A DNA stretch of 24,568 nucleotides from a virus. Positions 7,481-15,421 of this stretch are shown here, piece by piece. The notes beneath the pieces are model-generated. The model was given only the letters and a program-made list of their open reading frames with translations. It had not been told where the DNA came from and made no database searches. Each line of letters begins with the position of its first letter. Positions within the stretch are counted from its first letter, which is position 1. The stretch spans positions 1 to 24,568 of IMG/VR virus record IMGVR_UViG_3300023184_000498. One strand, 5' to 3'. Both the position numbers and the translations under genes were made by a program.

Positions 7481-10126
7481 TTAAGCGCCGACTTCTTCGA
7501 AGGAAACGCCTGTTCTTGTAGCTACAAAATTCAACTGGATAAAGTTGATTGCTCTTGCAGGTTTGATGTAAATGTCTGCAACGAATTCATTGCGATCTAC
7601 GATATCTGCAGTGTTGTTTGTTTCATCACACACTACTCTAAAGTCTGTAATGCCTCGACGACCTTGAACATCTCTTAAGAATGGTTCTACAAGATTCTTA
7701 AATTGAGCTCTTGTAAATGGATCGTTGAATTCAAACAACTGGAATTTTGATGCTGTTGAAATAGATTTTTCCAACACTATAAACAATCTACGTACATTTA
7801 TACGATCAAATGCACTTGGTCTTGACAATAGTGTTTTATCTCCAAACAACAATGTTCCTTGTCCTGGGAATGTAACTACAGGATTAATACCTGCTTTGTA
7901 TAAATTGTCTCTATCTGTCTTAGATGGAGAATATGCCAATTTAACAACATTTTTAATTACGCCTCTGTTATATCCTGCAGGTGAGAACCAAGGATCAGCG
8001 ATATAATCTGTTCTCGCTGCAAGACCAGCAATGTCGCCATTCAATGGAACATAGCGATACTTGTCATTGTAGCGATCATATTGATATTTCCAACCAGAGT
8101 CTAGAACAGCAAAAGATGAACTTGTTAATTGATTTCTGTAATTAACAACATTTGTTGCAGCGTTTGTAGTATTAACAACATCTGTATATTGAGGAGAAGC
8201 AAATACTATGCAATCTCTTCTAGATTCTGCGATACCAATAACAGTATTAACGACACCGATATTTGTAGTTGGTCCCATTGGGATTAAACTTACATCATAC
8301 AATTCGTCATTGCTAAACAATTCATATCCTGCCTGTACGTTTGCAGCAGAAACTGACGCGCCGTCTACACCGCCAGACAATGTCGTAGTAACATTTGCAG
8401 TCAACTCTACGAATGCTGTTGTGCTTTGTCCGCCCCAATTTGTTCCTTGAGCAGGATGGTCAATCCATTTAATATATTTAGATTGATTGTTAATTACATT
8501 TTTGTAGTAATTTGTAGAATTGTCAGAATTCTTAGAATCCGATGCTTTAGATACAAATGAGAATTTTTCTAAGATTGAGTTTCTAGTTCCAGAAATCTTA
8601 CCATCGTTGTCAACAACAATTACGTGTAATTCATCTGAACTGCCGCCTCTTCCAGAAACATACGAAGATGTGTTTGGCGCTGCGTCAAACTGAGAAGCAT
8701 ATTGCCATCCTGAGAATGAATCATTATCTGCAAAGGATACCTTAATAGAATTTCCTAATGTACCAGGATATTTTGCAGCAAATGAACCATATCCAAATCC
8801 ACCAGACGCAAATTCGTTGTTATATACGTCTTCATTTTCAATCAACAACGCTGCTCTGTTAATAATAACATTACCCTGTGCAACAATATTAGAAGAATCT
8901 ATAATTGTTACTGTAGGAGCAGAAGAATATTGACTTCCACCATTTATAATATTAATACGATTTATAGTATATCCAACAGAAGCAATTGCTAACGCATTAC
9001 TTACATATGGACGATCTTGTGTAGCTGGGGTAATAATTACGTTAGGAGTACTTGTCCATCCTGAACCTGCACTATCTAATGTAATTTGAGAAATTAATGC
9101 TTCAATACGAACAGTTGCTGTAGCAAGAGTTCCACCAAGAGTGCTATTCTTATTAATAGTAATATTTGGAGTGTAACCATAACTACCTTGAGCACCATTT
9201 ACTACGGTAATTGTATCTACAAGTCCGTAACCAACATTTGCAACAACGCTAGGTGCAACATTTACATTTGGTCCACTAATTGTTACGTTAGGTGCGCCAA
9301 TATATCCATTACCCATAGATGTTATAGCAAATCCTACAACAGATGTATTTGATCTAATAATTGTAGCTGTTGCGTGATTTCCGCCAGCTACAAGGTTTCC
9401 AGAAAATACAACATTTGCATTACCAGAAACATTACCTGCACTATTAATTTGCAATCCAGTTAATTTGTAATGAATGTTTAATCTAGCAGATGCTCCTGTA
9501 GATTGTTGATTTTGTATTACAATATTAGATGCGCTGCTATAGTTGTTACCCGAATCTTGTACAACTATATCTACAATTTCGCCTGCGCCTAAAACAGCAG
9601 TTGCTGCAGCGCCAGAACCGCCACCACCACTAAATGAAATTGTCGGTGGTGTAGCATAACCGTATCCTCTTAATACCATATTAATACCTGACAAAGTGCC
9701 AGTAGAGGATAATATTGCATTACCTGTTGCTCTAGTACCACCAGAATCTGGTGTAGAGAATGTAACTGTTATATCGTTTTGATTAATAAAGCTTGCGGGA
9801 TTAGTTGATAATGTTACTCCTGTAACGGTACCGGATGGAGCAGAAACCGCATTTCTAGCTATGGCTTTATCTACTACGCGAACTAATTTTAAATTGTTTC
9901 CATATGACAAAAAGTTTGCTGCAGTAAAGAAATATCCTGCAGTTGTGTCGTCGGGGTTTCCAAATTTTTCTACAAGACTTCTCTCTGTATCCACAGTCGT
10001 AACTTCTTCGACCGGTCCCCATTGAAAGGCTCCCGAAAATGCCCCTGCGGTAGTTGCTACCGAAGGCACACCCGCGGTGTTGTCAATTTCGGTAACTTGT
10101 ACGCCTGGTGAAAGCTGAAATGCCAT
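7481..10126 (-). CDS. 18: Tail sheath protein gp18 with inserted beta-repeat domain
   Basis: An 881-residue contractile sheath subunit, much longer than T4 gp18 (659). The N-terminus 'FQLSPGVQVTEID' and the C-terminal 100 residues ('FEFNDPFTRAQFKNLVEPFL', 'DVQGRRGITDF', 'ADIYIKPARAINFIQLNFV') are conserved sheath core. Between 'LVRVVDKAIARNAV' (ending about 94) and 'ALLIENEDVYNNEF' (from about 426) lies a 330-residue insert with seven copies of a roughly 40-residue unit built around G-x-G-Y-x-x-x-P-x-V-x-I. The insert falls about where the protruding outer domain of T4 gp18 begins, so it probably decorates the tail surface. It has its own late promoter (10178-10185) and RBS (AAGGAG). Confidence 0.96.
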   Translation of the reverse strand: MAFQLSPGVQVTEIDNTAGVPSVATTAGAFSGAFQWGPVEEVTTVDTERSLVEKFGNPDDTTAGYFFTAANFLSYGNNLKLVRVVDKAIARNAVSAPSGTVTGVTLSTNPASFINQNDITVTFSTPDSGGTRATGNAILSSTGTLSGINMVLRGYGYATPPTISFSGGGGSGAAATAVLGAGEIVDIVVQDSGNNYSSASNIVIQNQQSTGASARLNIHYKLTGLQINSAGNVSGNANVVFSGNLVAGGNHATATIIRSNTSVVGFAITSMGNGYIGAPNVTISGPNVNVAPSVVANVGYGLVDTITVVNGAQGSYGYTPNITINKNSTLGGTLATATVRIEALISQITLDSAGSGWTSTPNVIITPATQDRPYVSNALAIASVGYTINRINIINGGSQYSSAPTVTIIDSSNIVAQGNVIINRAALLIENEDVYNNEFASGGFGYGSFAAKYPGTLGNSIKVSFADNDSFSGWQYASQFDAAPNTSSYVSGRGGSSDELHVIVVDNDGKISGTRNSILEKFSFVSKASDSKNSDNSTNYYKNVINNQSKYIKWIDHPAQGTNWGGQSTTAFVELTANVTTTLSGGVDGASVSAANVQAGYELFSNDELYDVSLIPMGPTTNIGVVNTVIGIAESRRDCIVFASPQYTDVVNTTNAATNVVNYRNQLTSSSFAVLDSGWKYQYDRYNDKYRYVPLNGDIAGLAARTDYIADPWFSPAGYNRGVIKNVVKLAYSPSKTDRDNLYKAGINPVVTFPGQGTLLFGDKTLLSRPSAFDRINVRRLFIVLEKSISTASKFQLFEFNDPFTRAQFKNLVEPFLRDVQGRRGITDFRVVCDETNNTADIVDRNEFVADIYIKPARAINFIQLNFVATRTGVSFEEVGA
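8897..9667 (-). repeat. Seven tandem ~40-residue beta repeats within gp18
   Basis: Core motifs lie at gp18 residues about 154-167, 193-206, 231-243, 272-285, 314-325, 354-367 and 397-410, spaced 38-43 residues. Examples are GNGYIGAPNVTISG and GSGWTSTPNVIITP. The units are diverged at protein level, so this is an old repeat array rather than recent DNA duplication. The same motif type is widespread in surface proteins of bacteria and phages. Confidence 0.85.
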
Positions 10127-10177
10127 CTTCTTCTCCTTGATAATTTTATAGATAGCTCTATAATATGATTTTCTATT

Positions 10178-10185
10178 TATTTATA
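10178..10185 (-). promoter_or_regulatory. T4-type late promoter for gp18
   Basis: Perfect TATAAATA on the minus strand, 52 bases before the gp18 ATG, in the 70-base gap after gp17. It overlaps one arm of an 8-bp inverted repeat (10185-10192 with 10138-10145) whose other arm abuts the gp18 RBS. Confidence 0.85.
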
Positions 10186-10196
10186 ATTATCAGCAT

Positions 10197-11870
10197 TTAG
10201 ACATTTTCGAGCCATTTTCTTTGTAACTCTTGAATTTCATTCGGAGATTTTGAATTGGCGGCAAACCAAATTCCATCTGACATAACCTCTGGTTGGAATT
10301 GTTCTGGTATTCCAGTATCAACAATACCAAACGGTGTAAGATTTTCTTCAATTTGTTTCATTTGATCTTCATATAGAGCTTTTCTGAGATTACTGTCAGT
10401 TAAGTCCTTGAAGAATGATTCGTTAGTAGCCCACGAAAATAGGACTAAGCACATAACCAAATCGTCCTGGTATCCCTCGTCTGCCTTATGAGTTCCTCGG
10501 ACCTCAATAAATGTCGATATTTCATTAATAATATCTGGGTCGTGAATTAGTAGTTTCGTACCTTCAACCAAACTCTTGAATGATGTGCAACCCAATCGTT
10601 TTACTTGTTTTGTCGTTCTAACGCCAAGTGTGGCGCCATTACTAAATCCTCCAGAAAGATACTGTCCAGATTTACTATTACTTCCAACAAAGAATACGTT
10701 TTCATATTCTAAATCCATATACAAAGTATCTGCTACTTGCTGACCGTTGTCATTTATCTCTATTAGACAATATGCTTTGTGATAATCTTTTGCAACTTTA
10801 TAAATTATGTTTGGAAATAACAACGGACTTATCTTGTTACTTCTATACTTTGCAACTACGGAATATGGATATGATGTGATATCTAAAACCGTAAACGCTG
10901 AGTAATCTCCACCGACGCCTCTCGAGGTATCAGCAACTAACATATAAACATGATCTTCTTCAGGTTCGACAAATACGTCCAAACCGTCTTTACTATATAC
11001 ATAGGGTTTAACCGACATTTTACTAATAGTATCAGGATTGATAAGTGTATTAGAAGATCCTAAGAAGTTACATAAAACCTCTTGATTGAACTTAAGTTCG
11101 CCGAGCATTGCCCTTTGTTCTTCAGCCCACTTATCATCTCTACCCGGTATTCTGTTATAAGGAATAAACATAGGAACAAATCCGTTTAATCCCTGTTCCG
11201 CTTCATTCCAGAATTTCCAGAAATGATTATATCCTAGTGGAGTAGATGTCAGCAGAATCTTTGTTGTCTGACCCGCAGAAATTGTTGGGTAAACAGATGT
11301 AAAGAAATCCTCTGCAACATTGTTTGGAATAATTGCTGCTTCGTCAATGTATAACCAATTTACAGATTTACCTCGAATACCTGAAGAACTTGTCGCTGCT
11401 GTAAATACTTTGGATCCATTTTCTAATTCAATGTCACCTTTGTTAAATGTCTTAACACCTTGTTGCATCCATATAGGAAGCATTTCATACATCAGTTCAT
11501 AACGAGATAAAACCTCGCGAGCCGCTGAAGATTTGTTCGCCAGAATAGCAACTGTTTTATTTTCCTGAAATAACGTATACCATAGAATACATGCTGCAGA
11601 TGTAATAGTCTTGCCCTGTTGGCGACCTTCCATTAGAATCACTTTACGATTATTTAGAATAGTATGTACTTTTTCTTTTTGGCAATCATATAATTTGAAC
11701 GGCACTAAACCTTTATCCAAAGAAACAATTTGGCAATAATTTTCAATGAAGTAAATTGGATTCTGTGTACACTTTATAATTTCTTTAACTTGTTCTGTGG
11801 TGTACGATATGACAGTCCCAATCTGTTTTAGATTGGGATTGCCGTTATATGATGTTGGTTTATTGCTCAA
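10197..11870 (-). CDS. 17: Terminase large subunit gp17
   Basis: The 557-residue packaging motor ATPase and headful nuclease (T4 gp17 has 610). ATPase: Walker A 'GRQQGKT' (82-88), Walker B 'LYIDEA' with D176/E177, coupling motif 'LLTSTP' (206-211). Nuclease (RNase H fold): D314 in 'VADTSRG', E371 in 'LIEIND', D470 in 'YQDDLVM'. It translocates DNA through gp20 and cuts it. The only workable start is a TTG at 11870, right after an in-frame TAA; the next in-frame ATG is at the Walker A. The start lies inside the end of gp16 (11-base overlap), so translation is probably coupled. The N-terminal 'YNGNPNLK' agrees with marine phage homologues, supporting the TTG. Confidence 0.97.
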   Translation of the reverse strand: MSNKPTSYNGNPNLKQIGTVISYTTEQVKEIIKCTQNPIYFIENYCQIVSLDKGLVPFKLYDCQKEKVHTILNNRKVILMEGRQQGKTITSAACILWYTLFQENKTVAILANKSSAAREVLSRYELMYEMLPIWMQQGVKTFNKGDIELENGSKVFTAATSSSGIRGKSVNWLYIDEAAIIPNNVAEDFFTSVYPTISAGQTTKILLTSTPLGYNHFWKFWNEAEQGLNGFVPMFIPYNRIPGRDDKWAEEQRAMLGELKFNQEVLCNFLGSSNTLINPDTISKMSVKPYVYSKDGLDVFVEPEEDHVYMLVADTSRGVGGDYSAFTVLDITSYPYSVVAKYRSNKISPLLFPNIIYKVAKDYHKAYCLIEINDNGQQVADTLYMDLEYENVFFVGSNSKSGQYLSGGFSNGATLGVRTTKQVKRLGCTSFKSLVEGTKLLIHDPDIINEISTFIEVRGTHKADEGYQDDLVMCLVLFSWATNESFFKDLTDSNLRKALYEDQMKQIEENLTPFGIVDTGIPEQFQPEVMSDGIWFAANSKSPNEIQELQRKWLENV

Positions 11871-12288
11871 TTATATTACCGTTATCTTTATTTTGTTTTA
11901 ACGCTTTAAATAGTTCTGCAGTTGACCCCGCAAACACCACATTATTTTGAGTCCCAATTTTTTGCTGAGGCTCATCTGCTTTTAAATCTTTAACTTGTTT
12001 TTGTAGGTTCAATAAATCTTTGGATACATCCGACATTGTTTTCATAAACTGCCCAGCAACTTCATATGTTCTTGGATGTTCTGAATTTTTAGACAATTCA
12101 ATTAATTCATCTAATGTACTTTCACCCTTCATCAACAGCTTTCTCATAGTTTGTCTTGCTAGTTGATAATCGTCTTCCTGGTCTTCTTCTTTATTGTTGT
12201 TTAGGTTTTCAGGAATCGAAGGTAAATTTCCAGGTTCAGGGACATCATTAAGATCAAAGATATCATTGAGATTTTGTATATTTTTCAT
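11860..12288 (-). CDS. 16: Terminase small subunit gp16
   Basis: A 142-residue acidic, mostly helical protein (T4 gp16 has 164). It forms a ring that recognises DNA and stimulates gp17. Central helices 'DYQLARQTMRKLLMKGESTL' and 'HPRTYEVAGQFMKTMSDVSKDLLNLQKQVKDLK' (with a coiled-coil segment) match the family core, flanked by acidic, probably flexible ends. I use the ATG at 12288; a TTG five codons upstream is possible but less likely. The start overlaps the gp15 stop region and the gene overlaps the gp17 start, so gp15-gp16-gp17 look translationally coupled. Confidence 0.9.
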   Translation of the reverse strand: MKNIQNLNDIFDLNDVPEPGNLPSIPENLNNNKEEDQEDDYQLARQTMRKLLMKGESTLDELIELSKNSEHPRTYEVAGQFMKTMSDVSKDLLNLQKQVKDLKADEPQQKIGTQNNVVFAGSTAELFKALKQNKDNGNIIEQ

Positions 12289-12289
12289 T

Positions 12290-13039
12290 TTAAAAGTCTT
12301 CAAAGTTTTCTAAATAACCAAACGTGTCCGTGGTATTTGCCAACAGAGGATTTGTTTGAATTGTAGCAATTTGTCGTTGCTGTGTCAGAGAAGGATCATT
12401 AAATGTAGTTGCGGTAACTTTTCTAATAATACTGCCCTTAGTAACAGGGCCATAAAAATTAAGTTTAATAGTAAAACTCAATGTCCACATTATGGATCTT
12501 CTAGTTGTTAGATCGCCTTCATAGTCATCCTCAAATCCTATTGTACTTAAAATAATAGGCATATCATTTCTTATATTTAACTCGGGTACTGCCTTGATAG
12601 TTAAATTATAATCTGGATTAAAGTATGGAAGTATTTGTTCTATAATTTGCAAACCGTCATCTTGATTCTTTGCATAGATGAAAAGTAAGATGCTTATATT
12701 ATACGGAGTAGGGGCATATTGAGAATTAGCAGATGTACCACTATTAATTGTTCTAGATTGTTGTATAGGTGCAATTTTTCTATTAGGATCATAGTCCAAA
12801 GAAATCATCTCAAATCCCATACGAGGAAGAACAATCTGTACGTTTTGTGTATCAACGTTTGGTTGTTGTCGTATTTTAGTTAAGAATTTTTGTTTAGGAG
12901 AGTATGCTAACGGCACCTTTTGTATTTGTACTACATTGCCGTCAGCGTCTTTACGTTCAATAGTTATATTATTGAACATACTTCCAAAAGCAACAATTGC
13001 TTTTCTAATAGTGCCCCAGTAAAATCTTTGGTCTAACAT
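12290..13039 (-). CDS. 15: Tail completion and sheath stabiliser gp15
   Basis: A 249-residue protein (T4 gp15 has 272) that forms the hexameric tail terminator holding the top of sheath and tube and joining the tail to the neck. The N-terminal 'DQRFYWGTIRKAIVAFGSMFNNI' and 'VPLAYSPKQKFLTKI' and the middle 'VLPRMGFEMISLDYDPNRKI' are strong family markers, as is 'YNISILLFIYAKNQDDGLQI'. Its ATG shares one base with the gp14 stop (TAATG), indicating coupled translation. It belongs to the gp13-gp14-gp15 neck and tail-top set, in T4 order. Confidence 0.94.
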   Translation of the reverse strand: MLDQRFYWGTIRKAIVAFGSMFNNITIERKDADGNVVQIQKVPLAYSPKQKFLTKIRQQPNVDTQNVQIVLPRMGFEMISLDYDPNRKIAPIQQSRTINSGTSANSQYAPTPYNISILLFIYAKNQDDGLQIIEQILPYFNPDYNLTIKAVPELNIRNDMPIILSTIGFEDDYEGDLTTRRSIMWTLSFTIKLNFYGPVTKGSIIRKVTATTFNDPSLTQQRQIATIQTNPLLANTTDTFGYLENFEDF

Positions 13040-13788
13040 TATCTACCTACATCTCCGAAAGGATTTCTTTCAGAAAAATCCAATATGTTATCTGCTTCTG
13101 CAGCAAAGGTATCATTATCCGCATTGCCGGGATTATTATCTATGATATAGTCTTCGTTTACTATAGGAGTAAGTGCATTTGCCTCTGACACTAATGTGCC
13201 TCCGTTTTCCAAAACCATTTCAAATTTATCCGCGGATTGCGTGAATTGTCCAAACAAACTATCTATTTCATCTACACCCGTATTAAAGACTTCACTAGAA
13301 TATTGTAGTAATTCGCAACTCATTCTATATACAAACAATTTGCCTACTTGAAAAAACGGAGTTTGACTATCGACTTTGCGTATTTCGAATAAGGATTGAG
13401 TTAAAGGCATATAAATTATATCACCTTCAGCTGGTCTTGTTGATAGAACTGAGGTATTAGTACTACCCACAGTCTCTAACCATCTTCTTCTTGCGACAAT
13501 AAAGGTTGCCGAATCTCGAATATCCAAACCAAACTTTGTAATTAATTCGTCCTCGCCAGCATAGCCTGTTACGTTTTCCATATACATTTCGATTGGAAAC
13601 GCATTCTCATAACTGTTATATGGATCTTCGCCCAAAATCTTATCGGGATTGCTGATCTTACGTGGAAGGTAATAGGCTTCGAACCCATAAATTCTCATAG
13701 ACTCAATAATCAAATCCTCATAGAGCGTCTGCTCGTTAGAATTCCCTATTGTTCTACCTGACTGGAAATAATGATTAACTGTTGCCAT
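13039..13788 (-). CDS. 14: Neck protein gp14
   Basis: A 249-residue protein (T4 gp14 has 256) that with gp13 closes the filled head and forms the collar to which the tail binds. Markers are 'EQTLYEDLIIESMRIYGFEAYYLPR' (about 19-43), 'PIEMYMENVTGYAGEDELITKFGL' (about 65-88), 'FIVARRRW' and 'LFEIRKV'. The C-terminal 60 residues are acidic and Asn-rich. The start has an AGGAAT RBS. A 68-base gap separates it from gp13 and holds a 9-base direct repeat (CTATTGACT on the plus strand, twice, 13795-13814 region) but no recognisable late promoter. Confidence 0.94.
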   Translation of the reverse strand: MATVNHYFQSGRTIGNSNEQTLYEDLIIESMRIYGFEAYYLPRKISNPDKILGEDPYNSYENAFPIEMYMENVTGYAGEDELITKFGLDIRDSATFIVARRRWLETVGSTNTSVLSTRPAEGDIIYMPLTQSLFEIRKVDSQTPFFQVGKLFVYRMSCELLQYSSEVFNTGVDEIDSLFGQFTQSADKFEMVLENGGTLVSEANALTPIVNEDYIIDNNPGNADNDTFAAEADNILDFSERNPFGDVGR

Positions 13789-13856
13789 ATTCCTATTGAC
13801 TTTCTATTGACTCGGTGTTATCATTTGCTATGTACCGGGTTAATAAAAATAACTAA

Positions 13857-14600
13857 TTATCCTGTAAACATATCTACTGGTAATTCGAATCTTAATTGCA
13901 TTTCTGTTTCAATCTTCAAGATTTCATCCATTGCATCTTGATATATCTGATCTGCATTTAGAGTTACTCCTCCAGGAAGTTGTACTCCGACAAACTTCTT
14001 CAAGTTCAAACCCCATTGTCTCTTAATCAATGCTGTGCAGTATCTTTTAAGGAACATATCATTGTAAACATCTCTGTATGTTTCCGGATCTAATATTCGA
14101 TAACACTCTACAATGATGTAATCTCCGACATTTACATCTCCGCTCCAGTCCATATCTATGTATAGACGATTCATATGTCTATTAAATCTAACAGGTTTAA
14201 CACCTACTAATACTTGATTAATCAATTCCAATTCTTGTTTAACCTGATAATAATATATCAAGTTAGTGGACATTAAACTATATAAATCGTTTATTAAAAT
14301 TTGATATCTAATACTAAATATATTTGTTCCGTCAGATTTGTTTGAGAACGGTAGTATTCTCTGGACGCCCACAACAGTATCAGGCACTTCAATATATTGG
14401 TTTGCTATATTCTGCGCGGTCATTTGATGCTTTAAGTAAACCGTTTCTACTGCATCATAATGATATTCTCTATAGAATTGAAAAGCATCATCTATTCTAT
14501 CTTCTATTTGGTCATCATCTACATTTATTTCTATGACAGGTGCGCCCAAATTGCGCAAGCAATATTCTTTTAGACCTTGTCTAGATGTTACGATTGCCAT
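13857..14600 (-). CDS. 13: Neck protein gp13
   Basis: A 247-residue protein (T4 gp13 has 309). It begins with the family block 'SRQGLKEYCLRNLGAPVIEINV' (about 5-26), then 'DDAFQFYREYHYDAVE' and later 'ECYRILDPETYRDVYNDMFLKRY' and 'LIKRQWGLNLKKF', all typical of gp13 homologues. It is a head-completion and neck component acting after packaging, together with gp14. The RBS (AGGATAAGG) is adjacent to the ATG. It follows the unrecognised 268-residue gene by 14 bases and is the first gene of the block that keeps T4 order. Confidence 0.94.
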   Translation of the reverse strand: MAIVTSRQGLKEYCLRNLGAPVIEINVDDDQIEDRIDDAFQFYREYHYDAVETVYLKHQMTAQNIANQYIEVPDTVVGVQRILPFSNKSDGTNIFSIRYQILINDLYSLMSTNLIYYYQVKQELELINQVLVGVKPVRFNRHMNRLYIDMDWSGDVNVGDYIIVECYRILDPETYRDVYNDMFLKRYCTALIKRQWGLNLKKFVGVQLPGGVTLNADQIYQDAMDEILKIETEMQLRFELPVDMFTG

Positions 14601-14614
14601 ACCTTATCCTTTTT

Positions 14615-15421
14615 TTATTTTAGTATTATTGCAAATTTAGTCCACACATTTGCTTGTGCATTGGTCTGAGCTTGATTATAGATACCTGTTCCTGTATACA
14701 ACCAAGTTGCCTCAGGTGGGTTCCTGTATACATCGGTTGCAGCATGTTGCCAAAACAATCCATTTGGATCGGATAGATCTTGATTATCAAACACAAATGG
14801 TTTTGTCGCAGTATTACTAGTAGCTCTTGCCCAATAGTCTATAGTAATTGGCCAGGTACACCAAATATTACTAGTTGTTGTATTTACTAAACCATCGTGA
14901 AGCGGTCCTATATCATAATCAGTATTAATATTTTTAACTTTTAAAACAGGATTTCCACCAAATAATGTGGAATATGTTGATACAGAAAAAACATTTGCAG
15001 GTGTAAGGGATACATATGTATTACTCATAATATCTCCCCATACCAAAGTTCCATTTACGTTTGCTATTCTAAATAATGCAACGGTGTTTCCAGTTTCTAT
15101 ATTTAATTGAATTTCCGAGCTAGTGGTTTCTCCAAATTCTGGTCTAATTCCCTTGGTTATTCGTATATCTCCTATTTCACCTTCCCATCCTCTTTTAGAA
15201 TTAACTGAACCTAAATTTATCAATGGGTCTATCTTATTTGTTCCAACTCTAATTCTTGTTAATCCCTTTGGTTGATATGCTGCAGGCAAAGAGGAACCGA
15301 TCCTTAATTGACTTTCGAAGTATCCATATACTTCAGATGCCGGGCTGTTAATAAACAACTGTATTACACGTTTACCTTGTTGTGCAACGACAGACATAAA
15401 GGCATTAAATATTCCAGCCAT
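14615..15421 (-). CDS. Unrecognised virion protein upstream of gp13
   Basis: A 268-residue protein of unknown family at the place where T4 encodes fibritin (wac). The N-terminal 100 residues include 'RIRVGTNKIDPLINLGS' and 'WEGEIGDIRITKGIRPEFG'; the phrase 'IGDIRITKGI' resembles the end of LamG/concanavalin-like domains often found in phage adhesins, but the usual preceding strands are not clear. The rest is beta-rich with many Thr, Asn and Trp and no coiled coil, so it is not a fibritin. Its ATG overlaps the stop of the collagen-like gene by one base (TAATG), which suggests coupled production and a joint role, perhaps as a tip or attachment partner of that fibre. Function is inference. Confidence 0.75.
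   Translation of the reverse strand: MAGIFNAFMSVVAQQGKRVIQLFINSPASEVYGYFESQLRIGSSLPAAYQPKGLTRIRVGTNKIDPLINLGSVNSKRGWEGEIGDIRITKGIRPEFGETTSSEIQLNIETGNTVALFRIANVNGTLVWGDIMSNTYVSLTPANVFSVSTYSTLFGGNPVLKVKNINTDYDIGPLHDGLVNTTTSNIWCTWPITIDYWARATSNTATKPFVFDNQDLSDPNGLFWQHAATDVYRNPPEATWLYTGTGIYNQAQTNAQANVWTKFAIILK

Noticed and set aside
13789-13856. Possible promoter or terminator in the gp13-gp14 gap
   Set aside because: No TATAAATA, no stable GC stem with a T run; only a 9-base direct repeat and weak 4-bp pairings were seen.
14615-15421. Fibritin (wac) homologue by position
   Set aside because: Fibritin is a long segmented coiled coil; this protein has no heptad regions and is beta-rich.
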